From Atkinsonella hypoxylon (taxonomy: Eukaryota; Ascomycota; Sordariomycetes; Hypocreales; Clavicipitaceae), in contig JFHB01000101.1 in NCBI GenBank assembly GCA_000729835.1, forward strand, positions 1 through 64,000: 64,000 nucleotides of DNA, in the 5' to 3' direction. Positions 21,436-33,600 of this stretch are shown here, piece by piece. Position 1 is the first letter of the stretch, and every line of letters begins with the position of its first letter. The position numbers were made by a program, and so were the translations under genes. The notes under the pieces are model-generated. The model made no database searches. It was not told where the DNA came from and saw only the letters and a list, made by a program, of their open reading frames with translations.

Positions 21436-21935
21436 ACTGCAGTTCGTCAAGTAATGTTGGCGTCTGGTGCAACAGAGATTGACGCGAAAATCCAGGATTC
21501 GAGGACCACAAATCCTTAACACAGAGCCAAGCAGCCAAGTTAAGCGAGCGTTGAGAGCAGTAACAGTAACCAGCAGCGCCGCCGCACTCTAGGGAAGCAG
21601 GACAGCGGAGACGATGGCTATCTCTTATGCTATGGATGGATGGCAAGATGGATATTGGCTTGATGGTGTTGAACTAATGAGCTGGACCAAGCAAGCAAGG
21701 CGATCGATGCCACTTTGGGCTTTCCGGCAGGTAACTTACGGATACAGATTAACTACAGATTACAGATCACAGATGGTAGTAATTACAGCTCCAGCTTGAA
21801 GGCATGGAGACTGGCCTGGTTGCCTGGTTGCCTGGGCTGTGGGGGGTGGGTGGGTGATGGGAATGGGTGAGGAGCCCGGAAGCAGCCAAAGCTCCGGCAA
21901 ATCAAATCAATCGGGCTATTAGTTAAATTATGCTA

Positions 21936-22013
21936 GGTAGGTACCTAGGTAGGTACGTTGGAGCCACTCAATCGTAGGTACGCACGTACATGTATGTACC
22001 TACATATGTACTG
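21936..22013. repeat. TAGGTACC/GTAC palindromic cluster
   Basis: Repeated GGTACC, TAGGTA and GTACGT palindromes are packed in about 75 bp. Similar clusters occur at about 12800-12842, 22370 and 34632-34675, always between genes. Confidence 0.6.
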
Positions 22014-24279
22014 CCTGCCATCAACAGGGAGCGGCGTCCCTGCTAACTTGTCGACATCTGATAGTTAGTCAGCCCCTGGATTTTATTGCTAATCGGACCC
22101 CGTTGCACTATCTCCCCTGAGTCCGTCCCTGAGTCCATGTACCCCATCTACCCCGGCACGGCGGCGACAGTTTAATGAGCTGGGTGACGTCACTTATCCT
22201 AGATGTCGTCGCCTGGAATCTGCTATTACATGACGGGGTGGGTGATCAATTGCGGGTTCTCGTCATGAACTCTGTCCCCGCGTGCTGAAGTCCATTGCCC
22301 AGTTTTTTTTTTTTTTTCACACTACGGAGTATTCTTTTGTTGAATATTTGAGTTATTCCATCCTTCTATGGGTAGGTAGGTAGTTAGCCAGTCTAAGTAA
22401 CTCGCCTAACCAGAACAAAGAAAACTAAGTAAAGCACCTACTATTCCTACAGCCGCTTGGCTTCTCAAGTTCAAAATATCCCGTTTCGCAGTTTTTTTTC
22501 AACTGTCCGTTTCGTCACGGTGGCAGTGAGTCGAGGAACCAGGTTCGTCGATGACTTCCCGCCTGTGTACAGAGTCTGTGTCACAAGAATTGAGGTCAAT
22601 ATTGACATGACATGAAATGTCGTGACAACGAGCCAAGCGAACGGATGGGTTGCCCCATGCCCATGCACGTGGACCCTTTGCGGACCAGAACCCCTCCCCT
22701 CTCGTGCTACATCATCAGAATGAACCAGGATTGAAAACATGCTCCGAAGATTGACGGGCCTGCCTGCATGCCTCGGTACACCAGCGGCAGTCTGCGCAAC
22801 CACGGAACTGGACAGGGAACCGCCTGCACCCCGCCTCTATCTCCATCTATCTCCACGCTTCGGATATACGCAGGACAAGGTGAGGAACCCGGCGTTCTAT
22901 ACATACATGACACTACGGAGTAGAGCACTAGCTAAGCGGCAATTTGACGATGAACAGGGACTTGACACGTATAGATACGCTGGATCTAGACGCTATCAAA
23001 TCAGCGCTAAAGATGCCCCATGGACTTCAAGGCCATGGAGGAAAACCCGGTACCTGGAAACTAGACTTGACTAGGCAAACGTCCCGTGCCTCTGGACGGA
23101 GTATGAGTGGGATCACCGTGCGAATCACTCTGGCCGTTGTGTCCTTCATTGATTAGTTATAGATTACCTGGTCCTTAGGCCAGAGTGCAACTGAAAAGCA
23201 AAGGTGCTTGCCAGCCGAGGCATTTGAATACCATCGCCATCGCGCCCCTCCCTGCCTTGTTACATGACCATGATACCAGATAACATCGGAAGAATAACTA
23301 GGTAGTGTAGTAAAAATGGACATGCCATCTCCAATGGCCAGCTCATCTGCGGATACGGGTCTCGCGGTCGAATTGATGCCTTCATTTGCACAGGTACATG
23401 AAGCAGCCAGCAGGATGGTATGCCACAGGCTGTATGGATTGGACACTTATATTGGGCCGTACTATTCCGTAAGTCTACGGAATAAGGTCTACGGCTAAGG
23501 TCTACGGAAAAAGTAACGTACATATGCACATGTACTCCGTATGCCCAGCTAGGATAAACGAGCCCTACCGTATACTCCACTGCGTGATGCAGCCCTAGTG
23601 ACAATGATTGGCTGGGGGAATCGAACATGGCCTATCCACAACCTCCACAATGTTGTCCGCCCTCGACGTCCAAGGATATCCTCGTTCGTTTTACATAGAT
23701 GCGCGGCGCGGCGATCCAGCCACGGAACGTATCCCCGAGTTCCACATTCATCCCTCTCTTCTCTCAATTTACTCGGTTAGCTCGTGGCTCGTGGGGTGAC
23801 AATAACTACAAGCAACGCTGCGCAAAGCAGAGTCAACCTCAACCTCGATGCTGGTTTTTTTTCGGCGGGGGAGGGGGGAGGGGAAAGGGGGGTTCCTTTT
23901 TTTTTTTTTTTTGCCCCTTGTCTTATCGCCCTCTGACTAGTCCTATGACACACAACGTATGTATAGTCGGTCGGAAAGTTTTTTTTTTTTTTTTTTTGGT
24001 TGTACATGAAGTGGAACGTGTGACTCCACGTGGCGTCTCGAGATGCACTGGAAGCATTCCAGTGCCTGTCATGCATGCATAGGTGTCTACCATGCATGGC
24101 ATGACGTACAGTAAGTGGTTGCAACCCGACAGCTATCTAGGTAACTGACTACGAGTCGGAGTGGACGAGACAAATTTCTTCCATCACATCACCATCTATT
24201 CTTGCTCTGGCGAGCGACTGGGAAAAAGGTTCCCAAATCCGGGAGTCACAGAGTGTTTTTGCCGCCGGTTCGAGTAAAT

Positions 24280-24299
24280 CCCCCCCCCCCCCCCCCCCC
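24280..24299. repeat. C homopolymer
   Basis: An unbroken run of about 20 C, bounded by AAAT on the left and ATCC on the right. Long G/C homopolymers are uncommon and the exact length may be affected by sequencing error. Confidence 0.85.
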
Positions 24300-24531
24300 A
24301 TCCTGCCGTCAGGCACTTTCGACTCCAAGCGAGGACAAACACCGGCAAGGAAGTGCAACATGCACGCATCACTAGCGCCAGGTCCCATGACTTTTCGAGT
24401 ACTACTGTTTTACCCTGCGATCCCCCTGCATTAGGACCGCAACACAACATCGAAAGGGCAGCGTGCCCGCCAAGTCGTCACATCACATTCCGATCAAGTG
24501 GGCGGTGAGATGATTTGGGACTAGATGCTTT

Positions 24532-24558
24532 CCAGGACGTCCAGGACGTCCAGGACGA
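24532..24558. repeat. 9-bp tandem repeat, three copies
   Basis: Three head-to-tail copies of CCAGGACGT, the last with a small variation. It lies in the gene-free interval and has no coding context. Confidence 0.8.
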
Positions 24559-27415
24559 CGAACACCCACCCAATCGCCTGGATTTCTTGGGAACGTCGAG
24601 CCATGTAAAGTGAGTGGTTTGTTTTGCATATTGCGAAGTCTACTCAGTAGTATTGTCCGACGGTCGATACCGGGTAATTCGAAACTCGGCCATTTTCAGT
24701 CATCATCACCGATGCCTGCCTTATCACTACGCTGGGCATCACTGAAACTCAAGCGCCAACATGGGCTTTGCTTGAGCACAAATTAGGCAGAGCGTAAAGG
24801 CGGCAGGGGAATAAAACTGGCGCCAGCTTGACCTTGGTCCCTGTCATCCCGGCCTTGACTGCATTCGACCTGGGGCGCAATTACTTGCCCGAGTAGCTGG
24901 GATGCCAGAATAGAACGGACAAATACAGCCCACCAGACCCCATCATATGTCTGTCGGCTTTCCACCTCCCACAGAGACGGCTTTCCGCAGAGACGGCTTT
25001 CCACCCGAGAAATTTGGCCGAACTGGCTAATCAACCAAGCGATGCTGAATGTGAGGAGGATCTTTGTCTGCAAATGATGTGAAGATGAAAAGGTCGATCG
25101 ATACTCGATAGAGCCTGTGAGATAAGGTCTCGTGCTAGGCCAAACTATTGATTGACATGCCTTGGCATGGCACGAACCACTCCACCCGATTCGATTCGCT
25201 GGGTTACTACTTATCACCAATCACCCAGGCTTGTTACAAAACAAGAGCTTACGGGCATCCAACTTATCGTCGGCTTCACCGCCGACCTCTCAAATTACAA
25301 ATTATTTGCCTCTCTAGGTTCCGCCATAGGTCCACAGAGAGTGCGCGTCGTCAACCACGCGGGGCTAGTTTATTCCGATCTTCAACACCAACATCGCGAA
25401 GTTGACTCTTGTGATACAATCAGCCACGACTAGTGCATTCAAGCCGAATTTTAGTAAAAACGTACATTGAAAAAAGGAGTTGCGTTCGCCATTGCTAGCA
25501 TTCTTACAATTCTGACGCCTGAATACCAGCTTCTACAAGTAGCCAACACCCGGGAAGTCTGCGAGTTGACACCCTCAATATCTACGGAGTCTATCCTCGC
25601 ATATCAATCAGCCTATAACAGTCCCCTGTCGCGAATTTCTCCCATTCTTGGCCCTTATAATGCACAGGAGCAGTCAAGGCGGATACTATCGAGGTCGTAG
25701 TCTCGCTAACCGTAAAGAATCTGTCGATTGTCGTGAAAAGGGGCTAGAGGCGGTGTGTGTGCGTGGATCGCCAGAAAAGCGGGATTAACTAAGGGGGTGG
25801 CAAAAAAAAAAAAAAATCACGACCGTCATGACCCCTCGCCCTCAACCGGATCCCACCAGCTTTGGCGGGAAAACGAGCTTCGCCACCACGAATGCAGTGC
25901 GGTGGGAGCGTACGCCCCGCCTCAGGTATAAGCTAGGCTAATAGTCGTGACTACCTAGGACGTTTATCCAACCGTGGAAATGAACTGGATGCATTTGTGA
26001 ACTCCAGCGCCACTGGTTATAACCTATATGGTGTGAGTGTGACCACGGCTGATGTCTTTATTCAATGGAAATATATACAGATTAACAGATGCCACCTCTC
26101 ACCCGGGCCTTAAAAACCAGCACAATTTCTCATCAGAACACCACCGTCAAATAGCCCCCTATTCCACCACAAGCTCAAAGAATTCCATGCAGCGTTCACA
26201 TACCCAGCGGAAAGCACATGCCTCCCGTTCCGTCAAAAGTCCATCCAAGTCTTCAACCTAGCGCCCAATATAGCTATATGAAAGCGAGAGAGCCGAGTAC
26301 AACGGAGCCGTCAACGAGGCGTAGCAGGTCCTGGTGAAGGTTGCGCCCATGAAGCCCTTGGAGGTCAGAACGGTTAAAACTGTTGCGACAATCAAAGGTC
26401 CTACCTGATTGAGTTGTACCACCTCGATTTCATTTCAGACCGACATCCACCGGAGTGGATAAAGGCTGAATTGGAGATTTTTCGCTGACAACTACCTTCA
26501 AGATGGATGTCAGTCTGCACACCCCAGGTCGCCCACACCGAGTTGTCTAACTGCGCAGAAGCCGTAAGCCACCGTATGTAAAATCCGGCGATACAGCATG
26601 ACATGCATGAAGTAAGGGAGTAACTAGTGGCATATCTATAACCATGCAAGCACAGCGGAGCGGGCCAATCACCACTGTTCGATTCGCTACTCTGGGTGTC
26701 AACAGTATTGCAGTTGAGAAACGCGTCTACATGGCATCATTGCATTTGAGACAAACACAAGAACATCAGTCTTCTCATGTGTTCGACTTTGCCTGTCTTT
26801 CTTCTCTTAACATATGAGCGCTTGTTTGTGCCGACTCTCAACGCTATGACACCACGACAAGCCCAGCTCGTCTGTCTGTGAACAACCAGTTTCTACTTCT
26901 ACACATCAGACATTGAAAGTGATTCAAGATGCGTAAAAGACAATCCCCGCTGACCAAGCACTCTGCCCGTTATGTATCACCCAATTAATGAAACATATTA
27001 ATCCACCGCGTTGGGCGCAATCTCCGCACGATATCGACGACTTGCACTTCCAAAAACCCATATACACGTGTTCTATTCGTGAATTGAATACCATGTCTAA
27101 CCCAAGAAGAGTGAAGCAGGAAGGGGGGATAGTAATCCGCGAGACAGGGAAAAAAAAAAGAAAAAAAAAAAGAATAGCCGCTACAGCAATTATATCACAG
27201 TCCATCAAATCGGCCCCTAACACCAGAGCGAGCATGACTCTAATAATACCGCAGGGTCTGACATCTAAGCGACATTAGGTGGTGGTCGCCAACCATTCGA
27301 GATTCCTGGCGGGCGTGACCTAAGGTCATATGCTCTAGCTCGATTAGACCATCTATTGTGAAGTTCGTCAGTACTGTAGACCAGCTAAGGTGAGAGAGGA
27401 AGCTTCGATCATGGC

Positions 27416-29651
27416 TTACATCTTGATGGGTCCTACGTCGCTGCATGATGCGATCATGCATGGGTCTGCTGGGTTCCACGAAGCGCCATTGCATCTCTTG
27501 ACGTGTCCTGGAAGACTCTCCACAGAAGCTCCTATATTCCTATGCCAGATGAACATGTTACCGTCCTCACTCCCGCTTATAACGAAACTTTCGTTGGCAC
27601 CACCAAAGGCAGACCTGATGATGAAACGGCCCATCTTGTGGCCCAAGAATTTCCTAACCGTACTTCCTGTCACTAGGTCGATGAGTTGTGCTTCGCTATC
27701 TGCTTTATTGACGAGCAATGACTGGCAATTTTGACTTATTGATAGGGATGTAGGCTGCGTCCCAAGATCAAGTTCATACTCAAGTTCCCGCGTAAAGCCA
27801 TTGTACACGTAAATGGTGGTAATATTGTCGGCAGCTACAAGCCATCGGCCATCGGACGAGGCGCACATTGCCTGGACACGATGCTTTTTGTTCCACTCAA
27901 TGAGCTCCTCACCTTCGATGTCGAAAGTGCATATGCTGCGTTTGTTATCCAACGTTCCTAAGGTGAAGGACTCGTTATCGCTCGCCCAAACGCAGGCGCT
28001 TACTGGCTCGTCGAACCGCCTGAGCTTCTTGAGTAGTGATCCCGTCTATCACACTATGTGTTAGAAGAGGAATCGAAGGGGACAATGACTGAATCAACGT
28101 ACCTTCGTGTCCCATATTCGCGCATAATTGTCCCGTGAGCACGTCACAATCATGCTGTCATCTGGGCTCCAAGCTATACTTGCTACGCCTGACTCATGAT
28201 CCTTTTGAACCTGAATGGTTAAAGTTGTGATGAGTGCGAACGAAGTCGTATCCCAAATGGCAACTGTGTCTCCGGATCCGCAGGCTGCCAATTTGGATCC
28301 GTCGTGAGAGAACTGTACCTCCCACACTTCTCCAGCCATATCGTGAAGTTCGAGCACGACTTCAGTTGGGAAATTCCGTCTATCGCAGCGATGATCAGAG
28401 TAAAGAGAAGGCGATGCTGCTGCTGTGTGGTAAATACAATTGTTGATTTGGTTTTGCTTTAATTGTTCAAGAAGGATAGCTAGCCGGTTTTCTGGCAACA
28501 TCACTGATGGTGATATACACTCTTTTCAGGTGCGTTAGCATTGACTAAGATTCACGAAAAATAACAGGTGACATACTTGAGAGCTCCGAGAGTAGCCTTC
28601 TGCGGGACTGGCCACGTGCTCCATCCCAGTTCGCTTTTGCCATCAAATCATTTGTGGAAAGGCACATCAAAAGACTCGACAACATATGCAATTTGCCGGT
28701 GTCTTGATGTAGTGGGGTCAGTTCCGTTCGCAGCACATGAAGTGCTCGAGTTGTATCTCTCTTTTCCAGCAGCTCCAGGAACTTTTGTTGCCTCAGCCAG
28801 AATCTCATAATGTCTCGATTCGAGCCTGGCGCAAGCACCAAGCCGTTCCCTTCATTCTCAGGCCCATGTTCTTGCCCCGAAACAGTCGCTCCCGTCAGCA
28901 AGTCCTCAGCTTGTGCCCACAAGCCTTCGAGAACTGCTGACCGAAAAGATGTCACGGTTAGGCTCTCCAGCTTGTACCCGCTGTCTTGACTAACACTTTC
29001 GGCAGCGGTTTGATAGCCCATATCTGACAAAGCTTGAATTAAGATCCGCGTGACCTCCTCTCGGTTATGGCCGAAATAAGTTGATGGCTTCGGCGCCGAC
29101 ACCGCCGCCTTGTCTCCATTTGAAGAACCATTAGTAGTTAGTGACATGGACTTGTGTGTGCCGTTAGCTACGTCCTCAGACAAAACTGTCCTCTGTGAGC
29201 CAAGCTCGATAGATCCATTAGACCGAGTAGCCGTGCTTCCGTTGGCCGTCGTTGAGGTATGAGCATCTGGTGCCATGTCTGACGGAGCACGTCTTCTCCG
29301 TTTGGATCGTTTTGGAGTCTCGGGGGCAGAAGTATCGGCGCCTGTTATCTCGCGGTTTGGAGAAGTCGACCCAGGTTCTTCTGAAAACGGAGAGGAGCCA
29401 GGCGACCGTCTTCGCCTACCGAGGACTTGAGATAACTGGCTGATAGCAGGAACCGGTCTTGGATTGGAAGATTCTATATTCGCAGTCGAAGCCGGAGCAG
29501 GTTCAGAGTTCTGATCGGGACGATCGAGCGGCAGAGATAATTCAAGTGCTGAGAGGACGGTGCTGGTAGGATTCTGGGGTGGCTGCGGGGTGAATGGGTC
29601 GTCGGTGTTGGCGATGGGGTGAAGGGAACGAGAGTCGGACGGTTGGTCCAC
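27416..29651 (-). CDS. GID7: GID7/WDR26-type subunit of the GID (CTLH) E3 ubiquitin ligase
   Basis: A WD40 scaffold of the GID/CTLH ubiquitin ligase, which in yeast degrades gluconeogenic enzymes. Exons are 28577-29651, 28103-28521 and 27416-28045, with introns of 55 and 57 nt, and the joins are in frame. A disordered Ser/Pro-rich N-terminus with a KRSKRRRRAP basic patch is followed by LisH (EEVTRILIQALSDMGYQTAA), CTLH (about the next 100 residues) and WD40 repeats. Examples are VWEVQFSHDGSKLAACGSG and IAWSPDDSMIVTCSRDNYAR. It ends SWNPADPCMIASCSDVG. The order LisH-CTLH-WD40 and the ending are specific to WDR26/Gid7. The start is unclear: the frame is open to about 29757 with no ATG, 29651 is only a GTG, and the first in-frame ATG is at 29276. 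The real start may be ATG 29276 or lie in an upstream exon not found. Confidence 0.88.
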
Positions 29652-29757
29652 GTCGACCGCTCCGCGGACAGGCCGCGGTTTTAAAAGAGCTGCTGTTGAA
29701 GCTGTCTGGCGCGGATGGCGAGTCTGATTAAGGCGGCATACGAGGAGGAATGTGTTC

Positions 29758-30690
29758 TATCTCGACGATGGATTGAAAATGATTCGATACCTGGTGCAGT
29801 TTAAGTCCGTGTCCAGAGCGAGATGAGACCACGAAGGTCCTGACGAGATCCAGTGTAGCTGTCCAAACCCGTCACTAGTGCCGAAGAGGTTGAGCCCCAT
29901 GTGACGTGTTGGGAACAGGAAAGACAAGGCACGAGGCTTCTTTGGACGGGTCCTAAGAATGTTACGGAAAGGCGTTTATCGTCTCGAGTCGCTTTGGGGA
30001 GAATGTTGGTCGATAAAGAAACATCAGCTTCCTCGATATAGGCGAGCAGAAGAGCAGAGCATGAAGGAGTGTTGTTGAAAGAGGGTCTCATACGGAGCTG
30101 GGACCAGGTTTGGAAGTCGTCACTGCTCTCACTGCTCATGCCGGTCAAGCCCGGGTATGGGCTGGTCCACCACGAGCACCAGCACCAGCACCACCAGCAC
30201 CGGTACTAGTGCCAGAATCAGTCAAAAGCAGATTGTACAGGGCATTTCAGTGCAGCCATGTCATGTCTGGTGCTATCTAGTGGGTCCCCGGTGTAGGCCT
30301 ACTAGCTCTAAAGAGGCTGTGCTTCGAGCCTATTATCGCTTATGTAATCTCTGATCTCGAATCTTACGGAGTTAATTGCAAATCGCTAGTTAATAATAAT
30401 AAGGAAGCAGTCAGCAGTTCGGTGGCCAACAGTACGGCAGCCACACAGCAGCCACACAGTGGCCAATGCCAACCAGCTTGTGGGGCAATTGACGCTCAAA
30501 GTGACCACGTGAACAAAAATGCTGATAGCAAGCTAAAAGCTAATACTAGGCCAACCCGAACAAAGACCAGCTCAAATGCCAGTTGAGACGTACTATGGAT
30601 TTATCGGCCACGGCAACAAACGAGCACGTATCAACAGCAGGAACTCATATGCGCTCGAATCTCAATTCTATCCAAATACCATACACTATA
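29758..30690. other. intergenic: GID7 upstream region
   Basis: No gene is supported. A minus-strand open frame at 29801-30148 has no recognisable features and does not splice cleanly into GID7. A CAC/CAG-type microsatellite lies at 30170-30205. A TTACGGAGTT motif is near 30363. Confidence 0.45.
30170..30205. repeat. (CACCAG)n-like microsatellite
   Basis: Degenerate CACCAG/CAC repeats upstream of GID7 on the + strand. It is simple-sequence DNA. Confidence 0.75.
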
Positions 30691-33600
30691 TTACATGATC
30701 CCTATCATCTGGCTTGCCTTGTCGAGGCTGCTTGCCTCCCTGCCATTCTGGATGGTCGGTTGTGTATCGGTTAGCCGGGTCCGCAGACAGGGAAAGCTTG
30801 GGTGATTCTCCTTGGGGACATGATCTAGTCCGTCGAGTGCCAGGAGATGCGCTTCCTGCATACTGTAAACAGGAATGCGGACGTGACCAGGAGCACGAAT
30901 ACCGTTATCCCAGAGGTTCTGAAAATCTTCCTTGTTGAATGGATCCAGTGCTCCTACCTCCCCATCCATAATGTTCAACTTGCCATTTCGGATGCAAGTA
31001 TTCACGGCCCTTTTGTGTGTCTTTGTTAGCTCTATCTTGACGACTAGAATTTGTGCGCAGATTGGAACTGGATGGCTGGAGCAACGGACACAACAGCGCA
31101 TCCTCTTGATATCTTACCCTACAATAAGATCCTCCACGTCACATTGCCGTACTTCATATCGGGCGTCTTGATGGCTTTTAGCCCTGGCGGAGAAAAGAGA
31201 GGATCTGCGTCAAGACTGCTGGAGCAGTAGCCCATATATTCAGCTGCGATGATGTTTTTGTGGTCAGTAGGTTGTGCAGGATGATTTGCAACAGACGTTG
31301 CGTGCTCTCGAAACTGAAACGCAGCTTTAACGAAGATGGCTGACAGCATCAAGCTGGAAGGAACAGACCCAAAGGTTGAAAATCACTTACGACTACAGTT
31401 GGGCCCGTCGTTGTTGCGATCAAAAGTCGAAGCCAGCATATAGTTGAGGTTGTCAATACAGATCCAACCATCGTTGAAGTCCTGGTTCTTATGAAACCAT
31501 CCCGGTCCCGAGCCGATGTCACGATTACAGTCCGGCCCAAAGTCGAGTATCACAGGAAACTCGGCCCATGGCTAACGCATCTTCCATACATATGGAATAG
31601 CAGTAGAGTAGAATACACGCTCCGCTATTCTCGCCTGTAGAAAGGCGTCTGTGTGATATTGGCCTCTGTGGGCCAACGATTTGCCCGGCTCTCTAGGAAC
31701 CATCAGGCCATCATGTATGAGCTAACCTAGCAATTCTAGACTTTGATCCGTGCCGTTGAATGAATTCAAAATCAACGTGTCGACCTCATCCGCCCATCTC
31801 TTGATCAGGCTGTCATAAATTGTGTTGAAAGTGACTTCCTTGACGGTTTCATCTCTACTCGTCATACTTGTCAGTCACCACAGAGTGAAAATACAGCCAA
31901 ACAGATTTACTGTGTTGCATACGTAATACATTTTTGAGCAATAGTCAAGCCCGCTGAGACCAACGATGTGGATGCGTCCTTCCACACGTCTTGCCTCATT
32001 TGCTTATCTTTGAAATATTTTTGCTCATTTACAACTATGACACGTGTCAGCAGAATGCACCAGGGATAATTATTTTCCAGATCTTATCTTGTGATTATTT
32101 TATTTATTTTATTACTTTTTAGACCTTCATTTCGGCTGGGGTCGTTCATGGCATCAGTTATACTTACATCCTTTCCACCAGTAAGTAGTCGATGATTGAA
32201 GCGGCGTATTTAATAGCGACAGAGTAATACCGAAGCCAAGAACATAATCTGGTTTTGTTAAAATATATAAAGCTTTGTAATCCTAGGTACAGTTGGATCG
32301 GTCTACTCTTTTGATCTCAATAGGTTTGCTGCCCTTTGGTGCAAATGCATCGACGAATTCGGATCTCTTATTTTGAATCTGCACTGCTGCTTTTTGAAGG
32401 CTCGATTCGTAGTTTTTCAGTAACTACCGTCGCCCTTTGTCAGCCAAGCTATTGAGTCATTTGCTGCATATCATCTGTCCTGTATACGATGTAGCTGAAC
32501 GTCTCGGCTATGTCTTTAACAGGAAACTGCATAAGGTGCCAATAAGACGCTGGGGCTGCAACAGAAAGCGACTTGTCTGTTCCAAGCTTTGACTTTAGAA
32601 TACGAAGGAATGCGGCATAGTCGGCACCCTCGTTGGGATTGTCTCGCGGAGGGACTCCGGGCGGATTCGGATCCCAAGTATGATAGTCAACAAGCTAGAT
32701 TAGTTTTGAACAACGAGAACATGCGAGCCAGAATAGGAAGAGCGACTTCATCGGGGGGGGGGGAAGGGAATTTTCCCACCCCGGGCAATTCCCAAGCAAT
32801 ATCAATGCCGTCCAATCCATTGTCTTTGACAAATTTCGCAATGCTTGACGCGAACTTGTCTCGATTTGGAGACTTGATGCCATTTCGGAATGCGGAGTAA
32901 TACTGTCCTTTGGGAATAAAGGTCCAGCCTCCAAACGAGATGATGCGCTTGGGGCCACGCATTTTGTTGAGCTGCTCAAACTGGTAGTTGACGTACTCGT
33001 CCTCAAAATACACGCTGAAGTCATCTTTGAGCAAGCCAAAAGCAAAGTGTACATGCATATACGACTTATCAACTTGAGTGACGTCCATGTTGAGACATAT
33101 TGGTGCCAAGTTAAATGCTTCGAAATATCCGAGCTTCTTGAACTGCTTCGGGGGGTCCCCTTGGTCGACATACATGCCACAATTGGAGATGCATCCAATA
33201 GTGCCCTTCTTGGCTGTTCCCGGAGCACCACTTCCACGCGTGTCGGTGCAGAAGTCTTCTGATATACCACATTGACCCAACTGTAAGAGCATGTCAGACA
33301 TATGATGCCCGGTCAACTGCCCATGTGGCTGGGCTGTCGCAGAAGATGAAAGAGATACGTCGTCTGATCTGCGGGAGAGAAAGAACTTATAGGGTTATAG
33401 TAAGCATTCAGAGGACAAGGATTCAATTTGGAGATATCTGTTCCTGGTGCAGCGATAGGCGTACCAGGCTTCTGGGGGCCGCAGACGGCATTTGAGATCG
33501 GCGCAGGCATAGGCGGAGAGCCTTTGCTGAGGCACATTTTGAAGGCCTTTCAGAGGTACTCACAGCCTGGCCAGCCTGGTGATAGATACATCTCAGTCAG

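Larger units (their letters stand above)
21436..27415. other. ~6-kb gene-free interval
   Basis: No open frame here shows protein-like composition, length and plausible splicing together, on either strand. It contains several homopolymers: poly-T near 22305, 23896 and 23980, a C run at 24280-24299, and poly-A near 25801 and 27150. It also holds GTAC/TAGGTA palindromic clusters (21936-22013 and about 22370), several TACGGAGT-type motifs, a 9-bp tandem repeat (24532-24558) and a 17-bp direct duplication near 24972-25006. It is either a long upstream region of the PH-like gene together with the 3' flank of GID7, or degraded repeat DNA. Confidence 0.5.

Noticed and set aside
24972..25006. 17-bp direct duplication as a target-site duplication of a transposon
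   Set aside because: The two copies are adjacent with nothing between them, so it is a simple tandem duplication.
29801..30148. Minus-strand open frame upstream of GID7, considered as its first exon
   Set aside because: It ends in a stop before any donor that would join GID7 in phase, and its sequence shows no conserved-looking features.
33342..33410. The ATAAGT site in the chitinase as a non-canonical AT-AC intron
   Set aside because: No matching AC acceptor or U12-like branch site was seen. A mutated GTAAGT donor fits the surrounding decay better.
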